A stretch of 64,000 nucleotides of DNA, from NCBI RefSeq assembly GCF_030272615.1, contig NC_081413.1:443755038-443819037 (forward strand), read 5' to 3'. A program made the translations under genes and the position numbers. Positions 10,830 through 22,500 of this stretch are shown piece by piece (within the stretch, counting starts at the first letter, position 1; each line of letters begins with the position of its first letter). Under the pieces are notes generated by a model, which saw only the letters and a list, made by a program, of their open reading frames with translations, was not told the origin of the DNA and ran no database searches. The stretch comes from Cryptomeria japonica (taxonomy: Eukaryota; Streptophyta; Pinopsida; Cupressales; Cupressaceae).

Positions 10830-11765
10830 TTCCTTTTCAATTTCTATGGTCCCATCATATTAGATCCTGAAGCCAAATTCTCAAGGTGCCTTTACCCTAC
10901 ATTCTTCACCTTCAATAATGGTAAGTCATTATTTGGGGGGACTTCAATGCAATACTTGACTTGAAGGAAAAAGATGGTAGACTATTGATTGAAACCCCAA
11001 CTATGAAAGATTTCAAATCCTATCTCCTCTAGTAGATTAGTGGGGGTCAAAACCTAGAGTGGATGGATTGCATGGACCAATCATAGGATGGTCTTTGCAT
11101 ATTTCATAGAGTAGTTAAATACATACTTAATGTCAGTAGATTGGTTGGTATCAAATACCATTTGGGAGGCAATGATTCTTCCCTTCTCAAGATCTAATAT
11201 TTCCTTAAATTTGAGAAAATATGGTTGAGAAAGGAAGATTTGATCCTTGCTATTGGTGAGTGGTGGATGTAAGCAAGGCTAAGCCATGGTAAAAAAAATT
11301 AATTTGTATCTAAGCTTGGGTTGAAAAAAGAAAAGTTAATGGTTTGGAACAGAACCGTGTTTGGGGATATTTTTGTAACAAAGATGAAGGTCGAGGAGGA
11401 GTTTTCTTTCCTCAACCAAAAGGTCATCAATCAAGGAATGATTGATTTGGAGTTTCAGGAAGAGAAAATAATAATGGGTGATTTGAATGAAATATTAGAT
11501 AGAAAGTATAGATAATTATGGCTAAATGATGGGGACTTGAACATAATTTTTTTCACAATACTGTTAAAACCTAACAAATATAAAATCGCATAAACCACAT
11601 TAATTAGAGAACTTGGGTGAAGCTCTCTAATGAAGGATAAATTCAAACCAAAGGCATCAGTTTTTTCAATGATTTATTGGCATCGACTGGGGAGGCAAAC
11701 CTATCGACTATTTACTCATAGATTTGTCCCTTTTGAAAATAAGAAAAAGCCCTTTGTACCCTATT
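10830..11765 (+). pseudogene. LINE fragment L2: endonuclease to start of reverse transcriptase
   Basis: Frame remnants on the plus strand follow LINE ORF2 order. WGDFNAILDLKEKDG (~10940-10985) is the endonuclease/exonuclease/phosphatase GDFNA motif. The linker WNRTVFGDIF...FLNQKVINQ (11341-11435) resembles the region between endonuclease and RT in plant L1 LINEs. LWLNDGDLN (~11518-11545) and FFNDLLAS (~11670-11690) match the segments before the RT core. Many stops and frameshifts are present and the catalytic RT is missing, so the copy is 3'-truncated or further rearranged. Confidence 0.65.
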
Positions 11766-12590
11766 GATAGATACAAATATGCAAGAAAAAATTGGAGAAA
11801 CTGTCAATTAAATTAGCAACTTTCCTCTGAATTTTAGAGGTACAACTCCCACTTATGATATAATTGGGTTTTTTATAGAGTATTCTTTTAACCAGAAAGT
11901 AGGAAAGGTGATCATAAAGAAAAATAAAAGGAAGGAACGAGGGAGATAATAACACAAATAGATGACTCAAAGTTCAAACATTTTTAATATATGATGAACG
12001 ACCATGGAAAACTAACATATATTCATCTCAAATAATGTAAGTGCACTAAGACTCAAAGTTTAATAAACATGAACATCCATAACATGATATGTAGTTGAAC
12101 TCAAAGAATTGATTACAAATATCAAATTAAATTCTAATCAGAAGGGTATGCATGAATACAAAGCCTCAAAAAATGTCTCATTCTTATAATCACATTAAAA
12201 AGCACAAAGTCTCCATTTTATGCATATAAGATTATGTTTCTAAAAGAGAAAACATATTGTCAAATCCAAAAACATGGAGTCTAAAAACAATTCAAAATTT
12301 CTAATTGATTGATTGTCACTCATGCATCAAAGTGCAAGGGGGATCAATCCTCTTCTTTTGCTTGTCTATGCCTATATATATGAAGTTTGTAACTATTCTT
12401 GAAAGTAACAGTCTTTGAAAATGATCTTTTTTCAAAAGAAAACTAACAAATTACCTTATTTTAAACCTTACAAAAAAATAATTTGTAGCACTGATGAAGT
12501 ACCATATCTCAGTTACTTTGGGAAGTAGGTTTTCTAGATTTCGCAATCATTTGTTGGATATGGGCATTAATCATTTCAACTTTCTCTTCT
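11766..12590. other. AT-rich stretch without recognised gene
   Basis: No open frame above 73 codons with a recognisable domain exists here and no terminal repeat was found. It separates LINE fragment L2 from the coding remnant that starts the LINE L locus. Confidence 0.4.
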
Positions 12591-12639
12591 TTTTTGGCTA
12601 GCACTATAGTCACCATTCCAAATTCTCTATCACTGCTAT

Positions 12640-12938
12640 GGAATTTGCAAGACAGGATGATGATCCCAAAAATAATATCTTCATGTGGACTTTCCATCAT
12701 GTTTTCACCCAGCTACATAATTGGGACAAGGCCCTCCCTTGGAAGTACCATTATGCTAAATAATTACTACAAGATGTGTACATTTCTAGGTAGCAGAATG
12801 ATTTTATCCTTGTAGGAGAGAGATGTGAATTTTTTGCTATGTGGGAGAAGTATCAAAAAAAGGTTGGGGTGATGAGGCATTTGATGACCCTCCTCCACCT
12901 ATGATTCCCTTTGGAAAACATGCGGATCATATTCGGCA
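12640..12938 (+). pseudogene. LINE L, ORF1 (or upstream) fragment left of element A
   Basis: A plus frame starting MEFARQDDDPKNN and continuing with two stops and one frameshift reaches a Pro-rich segment (DDPPPPMIPFGKHAD) right at the left end of element A. The frame resumes at 38257 on the far side (WVFHGGKWVD). The 5-bp flanks are CGGCA and CCACA, matching at 3 of 5 positions, which fits an old target duplication. Identification as LINE ORF1 rests on its continuity with the downstream region; the peptide itself is not one I recognise. Confidence 0.45.
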
Positions 12939-14004
12939 TGTTAGGTCCCGGAGACAACTGAGAGGGGGGGGGGGGGGGGGTGAATCAATTGTCAAATAAA
13001 TTCAAACCAAAAACACTATAACTAATATACTACTTAATACCGGTAAACTAGTCTTATATGTTGTAGACAGTTTTTATAGTTAATTGCAATACCGGTAAGA
13101 ATTAATGCATGAAACAAAAAGATAAAGTCATCCACAACACATAACACCAATATTTGGACATGGAAACCCTGTAAGGGGAAAAACCATGGTGGGAAACCTT
13201 ACCCACAATCAGATGATACTATTGCAGATAGTAAGTGTACATAAATGGGATCTGCACATGCAAGAAGGTCAAGCGCCTAGAGCTCACTGCTCAATCACAA
13301 ATGGGAGTCACACTGACTACAATTGGATGGTTAAATCCAATTAGAATGTACTGCTCAAAATAGCATCTTCATATGCTAGATTCAATACCAGTGTAGTTCT
13401 GATTGTCTTCACAAAAACCCTCCTTCAATCTTCAAATGATGTCTGCATGTATAGCTCTACTTATTCTTGCATATACCTTTTTACAATTCTTTTTCACATT
13501 CCACATTCGATCTTACAAATAAGATCTTACATTTATACCATACCCTAAGACCAATTTTAGTAGGTCGCCTCTATAAGATATTACAATAAAATTAATTTAC
13601 ATATCAATTAATACCCGATGCAATAACCAATTATATATGTCGGCTTATTGCATTTACAACAATAATAAGTCATCTCTATAGTGTGCCATGCTGATCTGGT
13701 TAAGATAAACCTATCGGTGTAACTTGGACCTATTTGCCGATAACAGCAAATATGCAAATGCTAATGTACCAATAAACAAAACTCCAAGACAAAGTGTCTA
13801 CACAATTTTTTCAACATAACCAAGTGTTTTCCATATCATTCCAAGTGTCGGTGATCATTATATCTTGCTAGTGTACCAGATACCAGTGATTGTGCATGAG
13901 TCATTTGCTTGCCAGTGAATGTTGTTGATTCTCCAAAGTGCCAGAGTTGATAAGTGTTTAGTAGGTGTTGACATCAATGACAAAACCATACCAAAATAGC
14001 AACA
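12939..14004 (-). repeat. 3' LTR of element A
   Basis: This 1,066-bp LTR is flanked on its inner side by the polypurine tract. It matches 37195-38256 with scattered differences (about 20-25 in the first 330 bp by eye). A run of about 18 G at 12963-12980 replaces the shorter, interrupted G box of the partner LTR. Confidence 0.9.
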
Positions 14005-14376
14005 ATCTCCCCCTTTGGCATTGATGGAAACACAAGATTGAAAAACCATCAAAGTGCTGAAATAGAAATGTCAGATACCAAAAACCAACAGTCTCCAAAA
14101 AGAGATCATAACTAGAAATCAAAATTCAGATACAGAGAGTAATAATCTCTGCCAAAAAACAATCTCTCCCCCTGGCAGCAACATGTGTTTTCCTTGTGTT
14201 TTTCCATACCAATCTCTCCCCCTTTGACAGCAAATGCCAAAGTTCTTACCAAGCCAAGTTCAAAATACTAATCAATTTAGTATACCAACTACTCCCCTTG
14301 AGAAGTAGCTTCCCATCAAAGCCGAAGTAAAAGATTTCTCTATTAATTATGTTGGTTGATGACAACCATCAATTTC
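14005..14376 (-). promoter_or_regulatory. Polypurine tract and 3' untranslated region of element A
   Basis: Minus-strand AAAGGGGGAGAT (14016-14005) abuts the 3' LTR and would prime plus-strand DNA synthesis. Three further tracts resembling it lie in the next 300 bp (near 14165, 14215 and 14290, all CTCCCC on the plus strand). No ORF is present. Confidence 0.75.
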
Positions 14377-15339
14377 CTAAGTATCTACTGGTGGAGGTAT
14401 GACCCCAAGCTGGTCTCTGAGATATTCAAAAGTCTCCTTATGTAGAGGTTTAGTAAAGATATCCGCAATCTGCTCTTTAGTATTCACATAAACCAGTTTT
14501 ATTTCCTTTGCTTCAATATTTTCCCTTAGAAAATTCAGTTTGATAGAAACATGTTTGGTTTTAGAATGTAATACCAGATTCTTAGATATATCAATTGTTG
14601 CAGTGTTATCACAATAGATAGTAATAGGTTCCTTGCATTTTACCTTTATGTCTTTCAATATTTGCTTAAGCCATAGTACATGTGTACAATTAGTTGCTGT
14701 TGCAACATATTTTGATTCTGTTGTTGATAAAGATGTACAACTTTGTTTCTTACTCAACCAAGAAACTAGTCTGTTTCCAAGAAAGAATGCTCCGCCAGTG
14801 GTACTTTTTCTATCATCCACATCTCCTACCCAATTTGCATCTGTGTATGCACATAATTCAAAGTTTTCATCTCTAGGATACCATAATCTAAAGTTTATAG
14901 TTCCTTGTAAGTACCAGAAAATCTTATTTACTGTTGATTCATGATTTTCTCTAGGATTACTCTAAAATCTTGAAACAATACATATTGCATTCATAATATT
15001 AGGTCTGGTTTGTGTTAAATATAGTAAACCTCCTATAATAGATTTGTACCTAGTTGGATTAACAGGTGTAGATTCATCCCTTAGTGATAATTTGTCATTT
15101 GTAGTCATAGGTGTGCTTACCGGTTTAAATTTCTCCATCCTAAATTTCTTTAGTAACTCTTTTAAGTACTTGGACTGACTCAAGAATATACCTTTATCAG
15201 TCTATGAAATCTGCAATCCTAAAAAGAATTTTATTTCTCCAATCATAGATATTTCAAATTCTTGTTGCATCTAAATAGAAAATTATTTACATAATCCATC
15301 TTCTCCTCCAAAGATTATATCATCAACAAATACTTCTAA
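14377..15339 (-). pseudogene. Element A RNase H and C-terminal reverse transcriptase
   Basis: The frame 14820-14377 encodes the Copia RNase H: DDRKSTTGGAFFLG, SWLSKKQSCTSLSTTESKY (with the catalytic-region Glu), IYCDNTATIDISKN (Asp), and the tail TKPLHKETFEYLRDQLGV. Upstream, 15183-14962 encodes MSQSKYLKELLKKF and PVSTPM...RYKSIIGGLLYLTQTRP, the C-terminal RVT_2 part. Frame remnants reach 15339 (VFVDDIIFGG region eroded), where element B begins. Several in-frame stops break it. The N-terminal RT half is at 33941-34809. Confidence 0.85.
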
Positions 15340-16792
15340 TGCTCTGCAAAAGAGGGTTAGAATATCTATTCGAAGACAACACACGCACAAGAGAAAAAAC
15401 GTTAGTGTTAGGAAGAAAAGATTATTTTAAACAAGCATATCAAAAGAGATACTAAAAGCATGAGAGAATATTTAACTAAGGAAGTAAATATGATGAGGCA
15501 TCTCCAAATGGCTCCTAACATGCTCTTAGCTCCTTCTCCATTGTTCCTCTCCTCTCCAAGTTCCAATCTAGTGTAGCTCTCAACAACTTTTGGCACTATG
15601 GATGCTTATGGAGGTTTGAGATTGAAGTATTTGCTCTAAATGTCAATAAAAAGCTAATACTAGATGTTATGATGCTAAAATGATTTATTTTAAACCAAAG
15701 TGACAAGATATTTAGTGATTTATGCTAAATGCTCTCTAAAATTTTCTATATCTTAGATGCATACAAGTTTTTCAGGATTATGACTATGAATACTAAATGC
15801 TTGAGAGTGCTTGAGGATTTGAAAATGAGGAATGTGAGCTCTATTTATAGGTAAAATGGAGCAATGGATGGTTAAGATTGAGTAATCTCAACAAGGGTCA
15901 GGATTGAGTGGTTTGAGATCCATGTGAGGGCTTTCAACCCAATCCCAGGATGACAAGTGTTAATGTGAGATAGGTTGAGAGGAGAGGGAATAAGCATTAA
16001 ATGCTTGACATGACCTGGGAGTTAACTTGGGAGTTAAGGTCAAGGTTAGTTGAATGAATAAATTCTTTGTTCAAAGAATAAAGCTTTTATCCAATGGACA
16101 AACTCTTGTGCAAAGCCAAAAGGGATAACCATGGTCAAAGCAATAAATGCTTGAGGAGACACATGAGTGCAAGTTGAAATAACCATAAATGGTAATGTAA
16201 GAGCCATTAATGGTCATGTAAGAGCCATAACTGGTTTGGAAGACTTTGGAGGTTAAATTGTTGAACACACAAAGCATTTAATGCTTTTCAAAAATTTTGA
16301 ACTCTTTGAGAAGTGACACCAAGTTGCTTAGGAATGTGACAATAATTAGAGGATGGATTAGGCTAATTAGGAAAGGGTTAGAAGAATCTAGAAGGGGGAT
16401 TAGGAATGCAAGTGGATTTGGTGGGTGAGGGAAAATAAGATTTTTATTTAAAATAAATTAATTTATTTCAATAAATGTGTGCGTGCAAGTTGCATTTGTA
16501 GGAAAATGCAAGTGGGGGGGGATAAAATGATTTAAATAAATGTTTGATTTAATTTATTTAAAAGAGGAATAGGGGATAAAATGAAATAAATATGATTTAT
16601 TCATTTAATTGATTTGTGAATTTGGTATAATGAATGAATTAAAATAAATTGAATAATTTATTTAATTAATAAGAGAATGTTTGAAGATAAATTAATTAAA
16701 TGTTAATTTAATTAACTGATGGCTAGTGGATTTTTAATCAAATAAATACAAAATATTCATTTAATGAAAATGGACACATTTATGTGACTACA
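15340..16792 (-). repeat. 3' LTR of element B
   Basis: It matches 32491-33940 along its length, with roughly 20 differences in the first 260 bp and fewer later by eye. The outer ~350 bp (16440-16790) is AT-rich with palindromic ATTTAATTAA-type stretches and corresponds to the start of U3 on the minus strand. Confidence 0.92.
15841..15850 (-). promoter_or_regulatory. TATA box of the element B 3' LTR
   Basis: The minus strand reads CTATAAATAGAGC, a canonical plant TATA box, at the same place as in the partner LTR. A transcript starting from this copy would run outward into element A. Confidence 0.6.
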
Positions 16793-16811
16793 TTTGCCCC
16801 TCTTTGAGACG
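16793..16811 (-). promoter_or_regulatory. Polypurine tract of element B
   Basis: Minus-strand CAAAGAGGGGCAAA lies immediately inside the 3' LTR (which begins TGTAGTCAC). Its position and purine content fit the plus-strand primer. Confidence 0.7.
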
Positions 16812-17375
16812 GTGCAGTTTATCGCATCGTTTCAAAGAAAGAAAAAAATAGGTGTGAAGAAATGCCCCATAAAATGTTAATTTAATGGGTGGTATGCCCC
16901 CTCGAGAGATGGGCCGAAATTTTTTGAAAAATTGGGTGATCTCTCGAAAAAGAATGAAAATTGGGAGGGTGATAGAAGAGAAGAATGTAGCAATACGGGT
17001 GAAAAATAGAAGAAATCGGAGATAAAATGGAGAAATGGGAGGCTCAGGAAGTTCACGGTGACCACGGTGGTGAGTGGGGGAAAATTACGGTGACGACGAA
17101 GGGTTTATATGGTGAGAAAGGGGTGAAAACAGGGTCATTTGAATCTGCAACCATAGTGAATTAAGACCTCTAATAGTGACATTTTGGAGGAGCAAGCAGC
17201 AGTCAGGATGTCGGTACCAATAGTAGAGCACCGATTTGAGCAAGTTCGTCGATTCTAGCGACCAGAAGACTATGGACCAGCGGTACACAAATTTGAAATT
17301 TTGAATTTCATGCATTTTGACATGTTTTTTGTTGAGTCCAAGTTGAGTCAGGACAATAGTGTTGAAACTATGTTT
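16812..17375. other. Element B spacer between polypurine tract and motif array
   Basis: No coding frame with a recognised domain is present. The stretch contains direct repeats of AAAATTGGG-type sequence (16920-16970) and leads into the motif array. Confidence 0.45.
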
Positions 17376-17671
17376 TGGCGCTATTGTTCAATTAATTAGC
17401 ACTTTTGTGCCGCAATGGTGCTATTGTGCTATTGTTTGAGCACTTTTGAAAAGATGAGCGCTATTGTATGCATATTTGAGCGCTATTGTTTTTGTAGCAC
17501 TATTGAGGGGTCAATTGAGTGTTTTTGATACTAAGTAGCGCTATTGCGTAGCTGTTGTAGTGCTTTTGTTATTTGAGTGCTTTTGTAGGGTTGATTAAGC
17601 ACTTTTGTTAGGGGATTAGTGCTATCATTTAGAAAGTAGCGCTATTGTTTGCAAGATAGCACTTTTGTTTA
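17376..17671 (+). repeat. Left array of the GYRCTWTTG motif, upstream of the PMD gene
   Basis: About 15 degenerate copies of GCGCTATTG / GCACTTTTG lie within 296 bp, all in the same orientation (for example near 17378, 17399, 17418, 17427, 17440, 17458, 17480, 17497, 17538, 17560, 17577, 17599, 17619, 17640 and 17659). Spacing is irregular (9-41 bp), so this is a cluster of sites and not a simple tandem repeat. The array ends about 250 bp before the PMD frame. Its mirror image is at 32144-32402. Confidence 0.8.
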
Positions 17672-17924
17672 AGAAAATAGATGCCCCAGTTTGTGTGAAC
17701 AAAAATCTCTCAATGCCAATGATGGATGGATAGGGATGTGAAGTGAGAGTTGTTTTGAACCATAGCAGCCTGATGAGACTTAGGTCATTAGGATAAATGC
17801 CTGTTGAAGTCTAGGTGTGCCATGATTGCTTACCTGTTGAGAGCCGAAGATACTTGATCAAAGTATCTGTTGATAGTCTAGGTTTAAACTTAAGAAAGTT
17901 TGAAAACAAAATAATTGATGATGA
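17672..17924 (+). promoter_or_regulatory. Leader before the PMD frame, with a possible splice acceptor
   Basis: No ATG-initiated frame leads directly into the PMD frame. TGATTGATGCATGTGTGCAG at 17925-17944 followed by GAGG looks like a plant 3' splice site, so the coding exon may begin near 17945 after an intron in this leader. A TGTTGA(n)AGTCTAGGT motif occurs twice (near 17803 and 17868). All of this is inference from local sequence. Confidence 0.35.
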
Positions 17925-19945
17925 TTGATTGATGCATGTGTGCAGGAGGATCTATGCATCTTACAGTTGCGCAAAAGACATCTTGCTACACAGGGGTTAC
18001 GTGATCAGCTGACAGAGGCTGAGATTGATTGTATTGTAGCGACTGGGCTGTATGATGTGATGCACATGCCCATGATTTGGATGAATCACGGTTTCATTAC
18101 AGCCTTGGCAAAGCACTGACACAGTGAGACCTGCATGTTTCACTTAGCCCAGGGGGAGATGATAGTGACACTGGAGGATGTGTGGCACATCCTGCATATT
18201 CCCATTCAGTGTGAGCTGGTCACATATGATAAATCATGGGGGACTCTAGCGGTGCAAAGATTCTTTGATGAGGATGTGTACATTGATGACGGTTCGATAG
18301 CCTGGGAGGATATCGCGGCTTTGTACGAGCCATTACTAGCAGTTTTATCTACGATTATGGGAGGGCTACTATGTCTAGATAGACAATCACATGGTTTGGC
18401 TGTTGGGTGGGGACAGGTTATAGAGCAGATGATGACAAAGGGGACCCGATTTGCCTAGGGACCGTGCATGTTAGTGCACATGTATCAGGAGCTGCATGAG
18501 GTAGTGTACCACGAGAGAGGCTCCTTGGTAGTGAGAGTGATGCTGCTATACATTTGGGTGTGGGAGCACTTATCGGTGACTCAACCAGTGAGTCTGAGAT
18601 TTCGGGCAGTTGACCAACCCTATATGTTCATGTATAGTGGTATGATGAGAAAGCCCCACCTAGGGAAGCTAGAGTGGTGGTGGCGGGCATTAGATGACAT
18701 GGATGTAGTGATTTGGAGACCCTACATTAAGTGTGAGCCCTAGGAGGATGATGCAGAGGCGATGCCATATGTATTCATGACCCAATTCCTCATTGGGTGG
18801 ACATTCTATGATGTAGAGAGACAGGTGTCGGGTAGGGTGATGAGGCAGTTTGGATGACAGCAGGGATTTCCGAGGGGATTAGGAGAGTACGCCAAAGTGG
18901 TCCAAGAGAGATGTGCATGGGGGCTAGTACTTCCTTATGATCAAGCATTGGTGGAGTTCCGGATGCTTTAGGTGAGGCCATGGGATATACAGTCAAGGGT
19001 GGTAGATGCAGGGGTATCGGAGGAGTATACGCAGTATATGGTGGCTCATCCAATTCTACCGATATCAGATCCAGTAGAGTCGATTCCTTATTTTGAGGAG
19101 GAGAGGGGATGGAGATGGAGGAGGGGAGGAGGTCGAGGACCGATGATAGGTGGATGAGGGAGGGGGGATGGTGGTGATAGAGGAGGAGGAGGAGATGGTG
19201 GAGGTGGTGGAGGTGGCAGAGGAGGTGGCTTAGGTGGTCGGGTTTAGTGAAGAGGGAGAGGCAAATTACCACTACGGATATCACAGGGACCGTTGGTGTT
19301 GAGAGGAGTCATATTAGGTGGCTGAGGTATGGAGAGGGAGATACAGATGGACAGAGGGGAGGGAGCCACTAGAGAGGCACCTATGGATACAAGGGAGGGA
19401 GCAACAGGGGTGGTAATCTTTGGGATCATATGCTGGCACATTTGCAGACTCGACTGACAGCAGCCAAGACACGGGTGAAGGATCTGGAGGCAGAGGTTGC
19501 AGCGAGAGATGTGCAACTATTTGCATGAGAGTCGTAGCTATTTGTAGTGCTACGGGAGAGGGATAGTGTAGTGGAGAGATTAGTGGAGCTACAGGAGAGA
19601 GTCTGGGTGGGAGTAGGAGCACAGGGTCCTACTGGGGAGGTGATGAGACAGTTTGGATGGGCACAGGCTGAGATAGAGTATTGGTAGGGATTATATGAGT
19701 AGGTGGTGCCAACTAGTCAGTGAGCATTGAGCTATTCCCAGATGCAGTAAACCAGGTCAGAGTGGTCCCAGAGGATGCAGAGCAGTGGGGGTGTGATGGG
19801 TCCATGATGGAGAGAGGTGTCAGGTGGTGTAGGAGCTAGTGGGGGTTTGCTGGGGCCGCCATGGAGAGATAGATCGGATGGTGTAGGGACTAGTGGGGGA
19901 GCAGGTGGTGATGGTGGTGCAGCATCTGGTCAGAGTGGCATCTAA
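17925..19945 (+). pseudogene. Antisense plant mobile domain (PMD) gene of element B
   Basis: PMD proteins are plant-specific; host members (MAIN/MAIL1 type) act in transcription and silencing, and related domains occur in transposons. From 17925 to 19157 one plus frame runs with only five in-frame stops (near 18117, 18456, 18741, 18855 and 18970). It shows the PMD core ETCMFHLAQGEMIVTLEDV (~18126-18185), a Trp-rich middle (LEWWWRALDDMDVVIWRPY) and the terminal block RVMRQFGxQQGFP (~18834-18875). A Gly/Arg/Asp-rich linker (19100-19430) holds a frameshift. The second frame (19439-19945) encodes a likely coiled coil (TRVKDLEAEVAARD...ERDSVVERLVELQERV) and a Gly-rich end. It is antisense to gag-pol, between integrase and 3' LTR. 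The true start is not visible. It is now non-coding. Confidence 0.85.
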
Positions 19946-21236
19946 GAGAGCATTTTGCATGCATGTATTTATATTGTCATTTTGGACTATGACTTGGATG
20001 GCTCTTGTTAGCCGATTTTGAAGACTTCATTGTACTCTGATACATGAGATGATACATATATGAGGAGATCCCATATTTTGATGATATGAATGTTGATATG
20101 TATGGATTTTATGCTTAGATGGATACGTGTATATGTATGCATTGATGAGATGATTCCTATATGTTGTTTATATTCATGTTTGTATGATGTTGGAGACTAA
20201 CATATGAATGCAGGTTTATATATGTGTGCATGATTTGTTTGATGTAATGCTTTATGTATGTAATGTCATGATGATAATGTATGCTTATGATGATATAGAT
20301 AGGATCTTGTGCGTCATGTTGATATAATGATGAGATAATGATATGCAATGATGTTAATGTAATGAATGAATTATTTTATGTAAATGCATCTAGATGGTTT
20401 TTAGATGAATGTAATATGGATAAACAAATGTAAAGTACAAATGTTTATATGATGATTTCTAAATGAATGCATATGTATAATGTATATATAAAATTGTATG
20501 AACAAATGTTTGAGACAAATGGTTTTATGATTCTAAATGCCTAAATATGATGAAGTAAAATGATAATGTGATGATAATGCAACTTATGGTTAATAACTAC
20601 ACCTTAATGCAATTAAAAAGGGATAATGAATGAAATTTAAATGAATCCTAAGATGAGTATAATAAGACACTAATAATGGATGAATGAATGTACTTTTTTT
20701 ACTAAATGAATAGATAAATGAATGTATGCAACGATAAATGATAAAGGATAATAAAGGATGATAAAATGATAATTGATAATTGACACTAAATGAATGCATA
20801 GAAAATGGCTAATACAATCAAGGACAATTGGTTTATATGAATGAATCTAAACATCATGATTATGCAATGATGAAATGATATAAGAAGACTAATCTTAATA
20901 AACGATAATGAACTATAGGCATTTTAAAATGATATGAAATGTACTTGATGCAAATAAAACTAAATGTAATGCTGATGATAGGATCATGATAGATGAATGC
21001 AAGGCTGGTTATACTTTGCATGATGCACATGATGATGTATCAGAGTACTCGGTCGCGATTGTGGCCAAAAACTAGCTCAATTGTCACATAACTGCTCATT
21101 TTAACTTTGTTCACATTGTCATTCAAAATTATGCAAATAAATGAGTAAATGGATGGACGGTATGCAACAGAATGCAATATAAGATGAAATGATGATCCAT
21201 AGTGCTTTATTTTTCATCATCGAGCTTTAAAATATT
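19946..21236. repeat. AT-rich ATGATAATGA low-complexity stretch
   Basis: From about 20090 to 21200 the plus strand is dominated by ATGATG, GATAATGA and AAATGAATG words in irregular order, with no coding frame longer than chance. It follows the PMD gene and may contain its 3' untranslated region. It is a drifted simple-sequence region. Confidence 0.6.
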
Positions 21237-21365
21237 GTAAGGAAATACAAGCAACTTGACATAATGATTCAAGATGACCTGAGTATTCCTTACATGGATT
21301 TTGATATAGCAAGTTAATACAAACAACTTGATATAATGGGTCAAGTTGACCAGAGTATTGCTTGC
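21237..21365. repeat. Tandem pair of ~58-bp units, each able to fold into a hairpin
   Basis: Unit 1 (21237-21294) begins GTAAGGAAATAC and ends GAGTATTCCTTAC. Unit 2 (21309-21365) begins GCAAGTTAATAC and ends AGAGTATTGCTTGC. In both, the two ends are inverted complements, and the interiors share ACTTGAnATAATG and CAAGnTGACC. The stems differ in sequence yet stay paired. Confidence 0.6.
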
Positions 21366-22500
21366 GGAATAGACAAGGATCATCTCCATTCATGCATGAA
21401 TTGGATCGTCCTCCTTGATCTTGGGCTGATCATATCCCAAGACAAGTTCATACCTTAATAAGAGACAAAAAACTTTATCCAAATTGGATGAGGAGGAACC
21501 AAAGAAGGAGCATTGTTCTTGTATGCAAATAGTATATACATAAAGAATAAAGAATATGGATCCTTGGTAATGGTTCATGCTCATATGGTCGAGGTATACG
21601 CTGTAGTTAGCAAGTCGTAGTGATCTATGACTGCATTTGCATAAGATCATGTAGCTTAGTGAACTTCCCACGTAGACACCATTAGTACATGCCCCAGAAC
21701 TTCATCGAAATAATTTGCAAAAGATACACAAATAATGTTGTAGGAACCAGATATATATAAACGAATGAATAACTCACAAATCAATCAAGTATTTTGATAG
21801 CTTTTAAACAAAATTTTCTTGTCAAAGAAAACATCATTTTGTCTTTGTTTTGGTAAAGAAGGATGCATCCTTGTTGAAGACAGTTTGAGTGTTGATGTTG
21901 ATTGTTTGGTCGATTCGAAGAAGTGATCATTGTGCAAGTATTTTTCAATGCTTGTTTGGTATCTACTCGAATGAGTATGTACAATGTGTTGCCATGTTTT
22001 TTTTGTTTGATTTTTGATGTTTTCTGATGTTTTTGAGTTTTTGTGAGACATTTTGAATGTTTTTGGTATTTTGTGAGATAGTTTTGAATGAAGAACCCAA
22101 TGAATCATAATACAAGGTAGAATCCACTTCCATCAATAAGTTAAGGGCATTGCCCCCAGTTTAGACATGACTATGAAAAAGCGGGATGCAAGACGCATCA
22201 AGTACTTTCTCAATTGGAGATTAATAACAAGCCATGGTTTTGACAGATGGATGTGTGTATGTAGTGGATGTGATTGCAATAATTCTGAAAGATAATGGAG
22301 CCATAACCTTTATGAATGGTGCCTGTTTGCCAGGTTTTCACCATCGCACTTACCCAAGGTGCCACCGGAGTGGTTGTTCACCATTTGGATGTATGATTTT
22401 TCTTTACTATTTTGATGTTTTTGTTTTTTCTTCAGGTCATTTATCTAGATGTTTTTGGTATTTTTGTCAATATATATGGGAGCCTGATGCTCTGTGCAGC
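21366..22500. other. Element B spacer between integrase and hairpins, no gene recognised
   Basis: Short frames on both strands overlap and show no domain. This is the 3' untranslated part of the element B gag-pol transcript; a T-rich stretch near 21990-22080 has repeated TTTTGAATGTTTTTG-like words. Confidence 0.4.

Noticed and set aside
17376-17671. CRISPR-like array
   Set aside because: Motif copies are 9-10 bp, degenerate and irregularly spaced, with no constant repeat and spacer lengths, in plant retroelement DNA.
18790-19284. 164-aa minus-strand ORF rich in His, Pro, Leu and Ser
   Set aside because: It is the complement of the PMD gene and its Gly/Asp-rich linker; the Pro/His richness comes from complementing GGT/GGA/ATG-rich codons.
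20090-21200. Centromeric or other satellite array
   Set aside because: The ATGAT-type words have no fixed period and are confined to element B.
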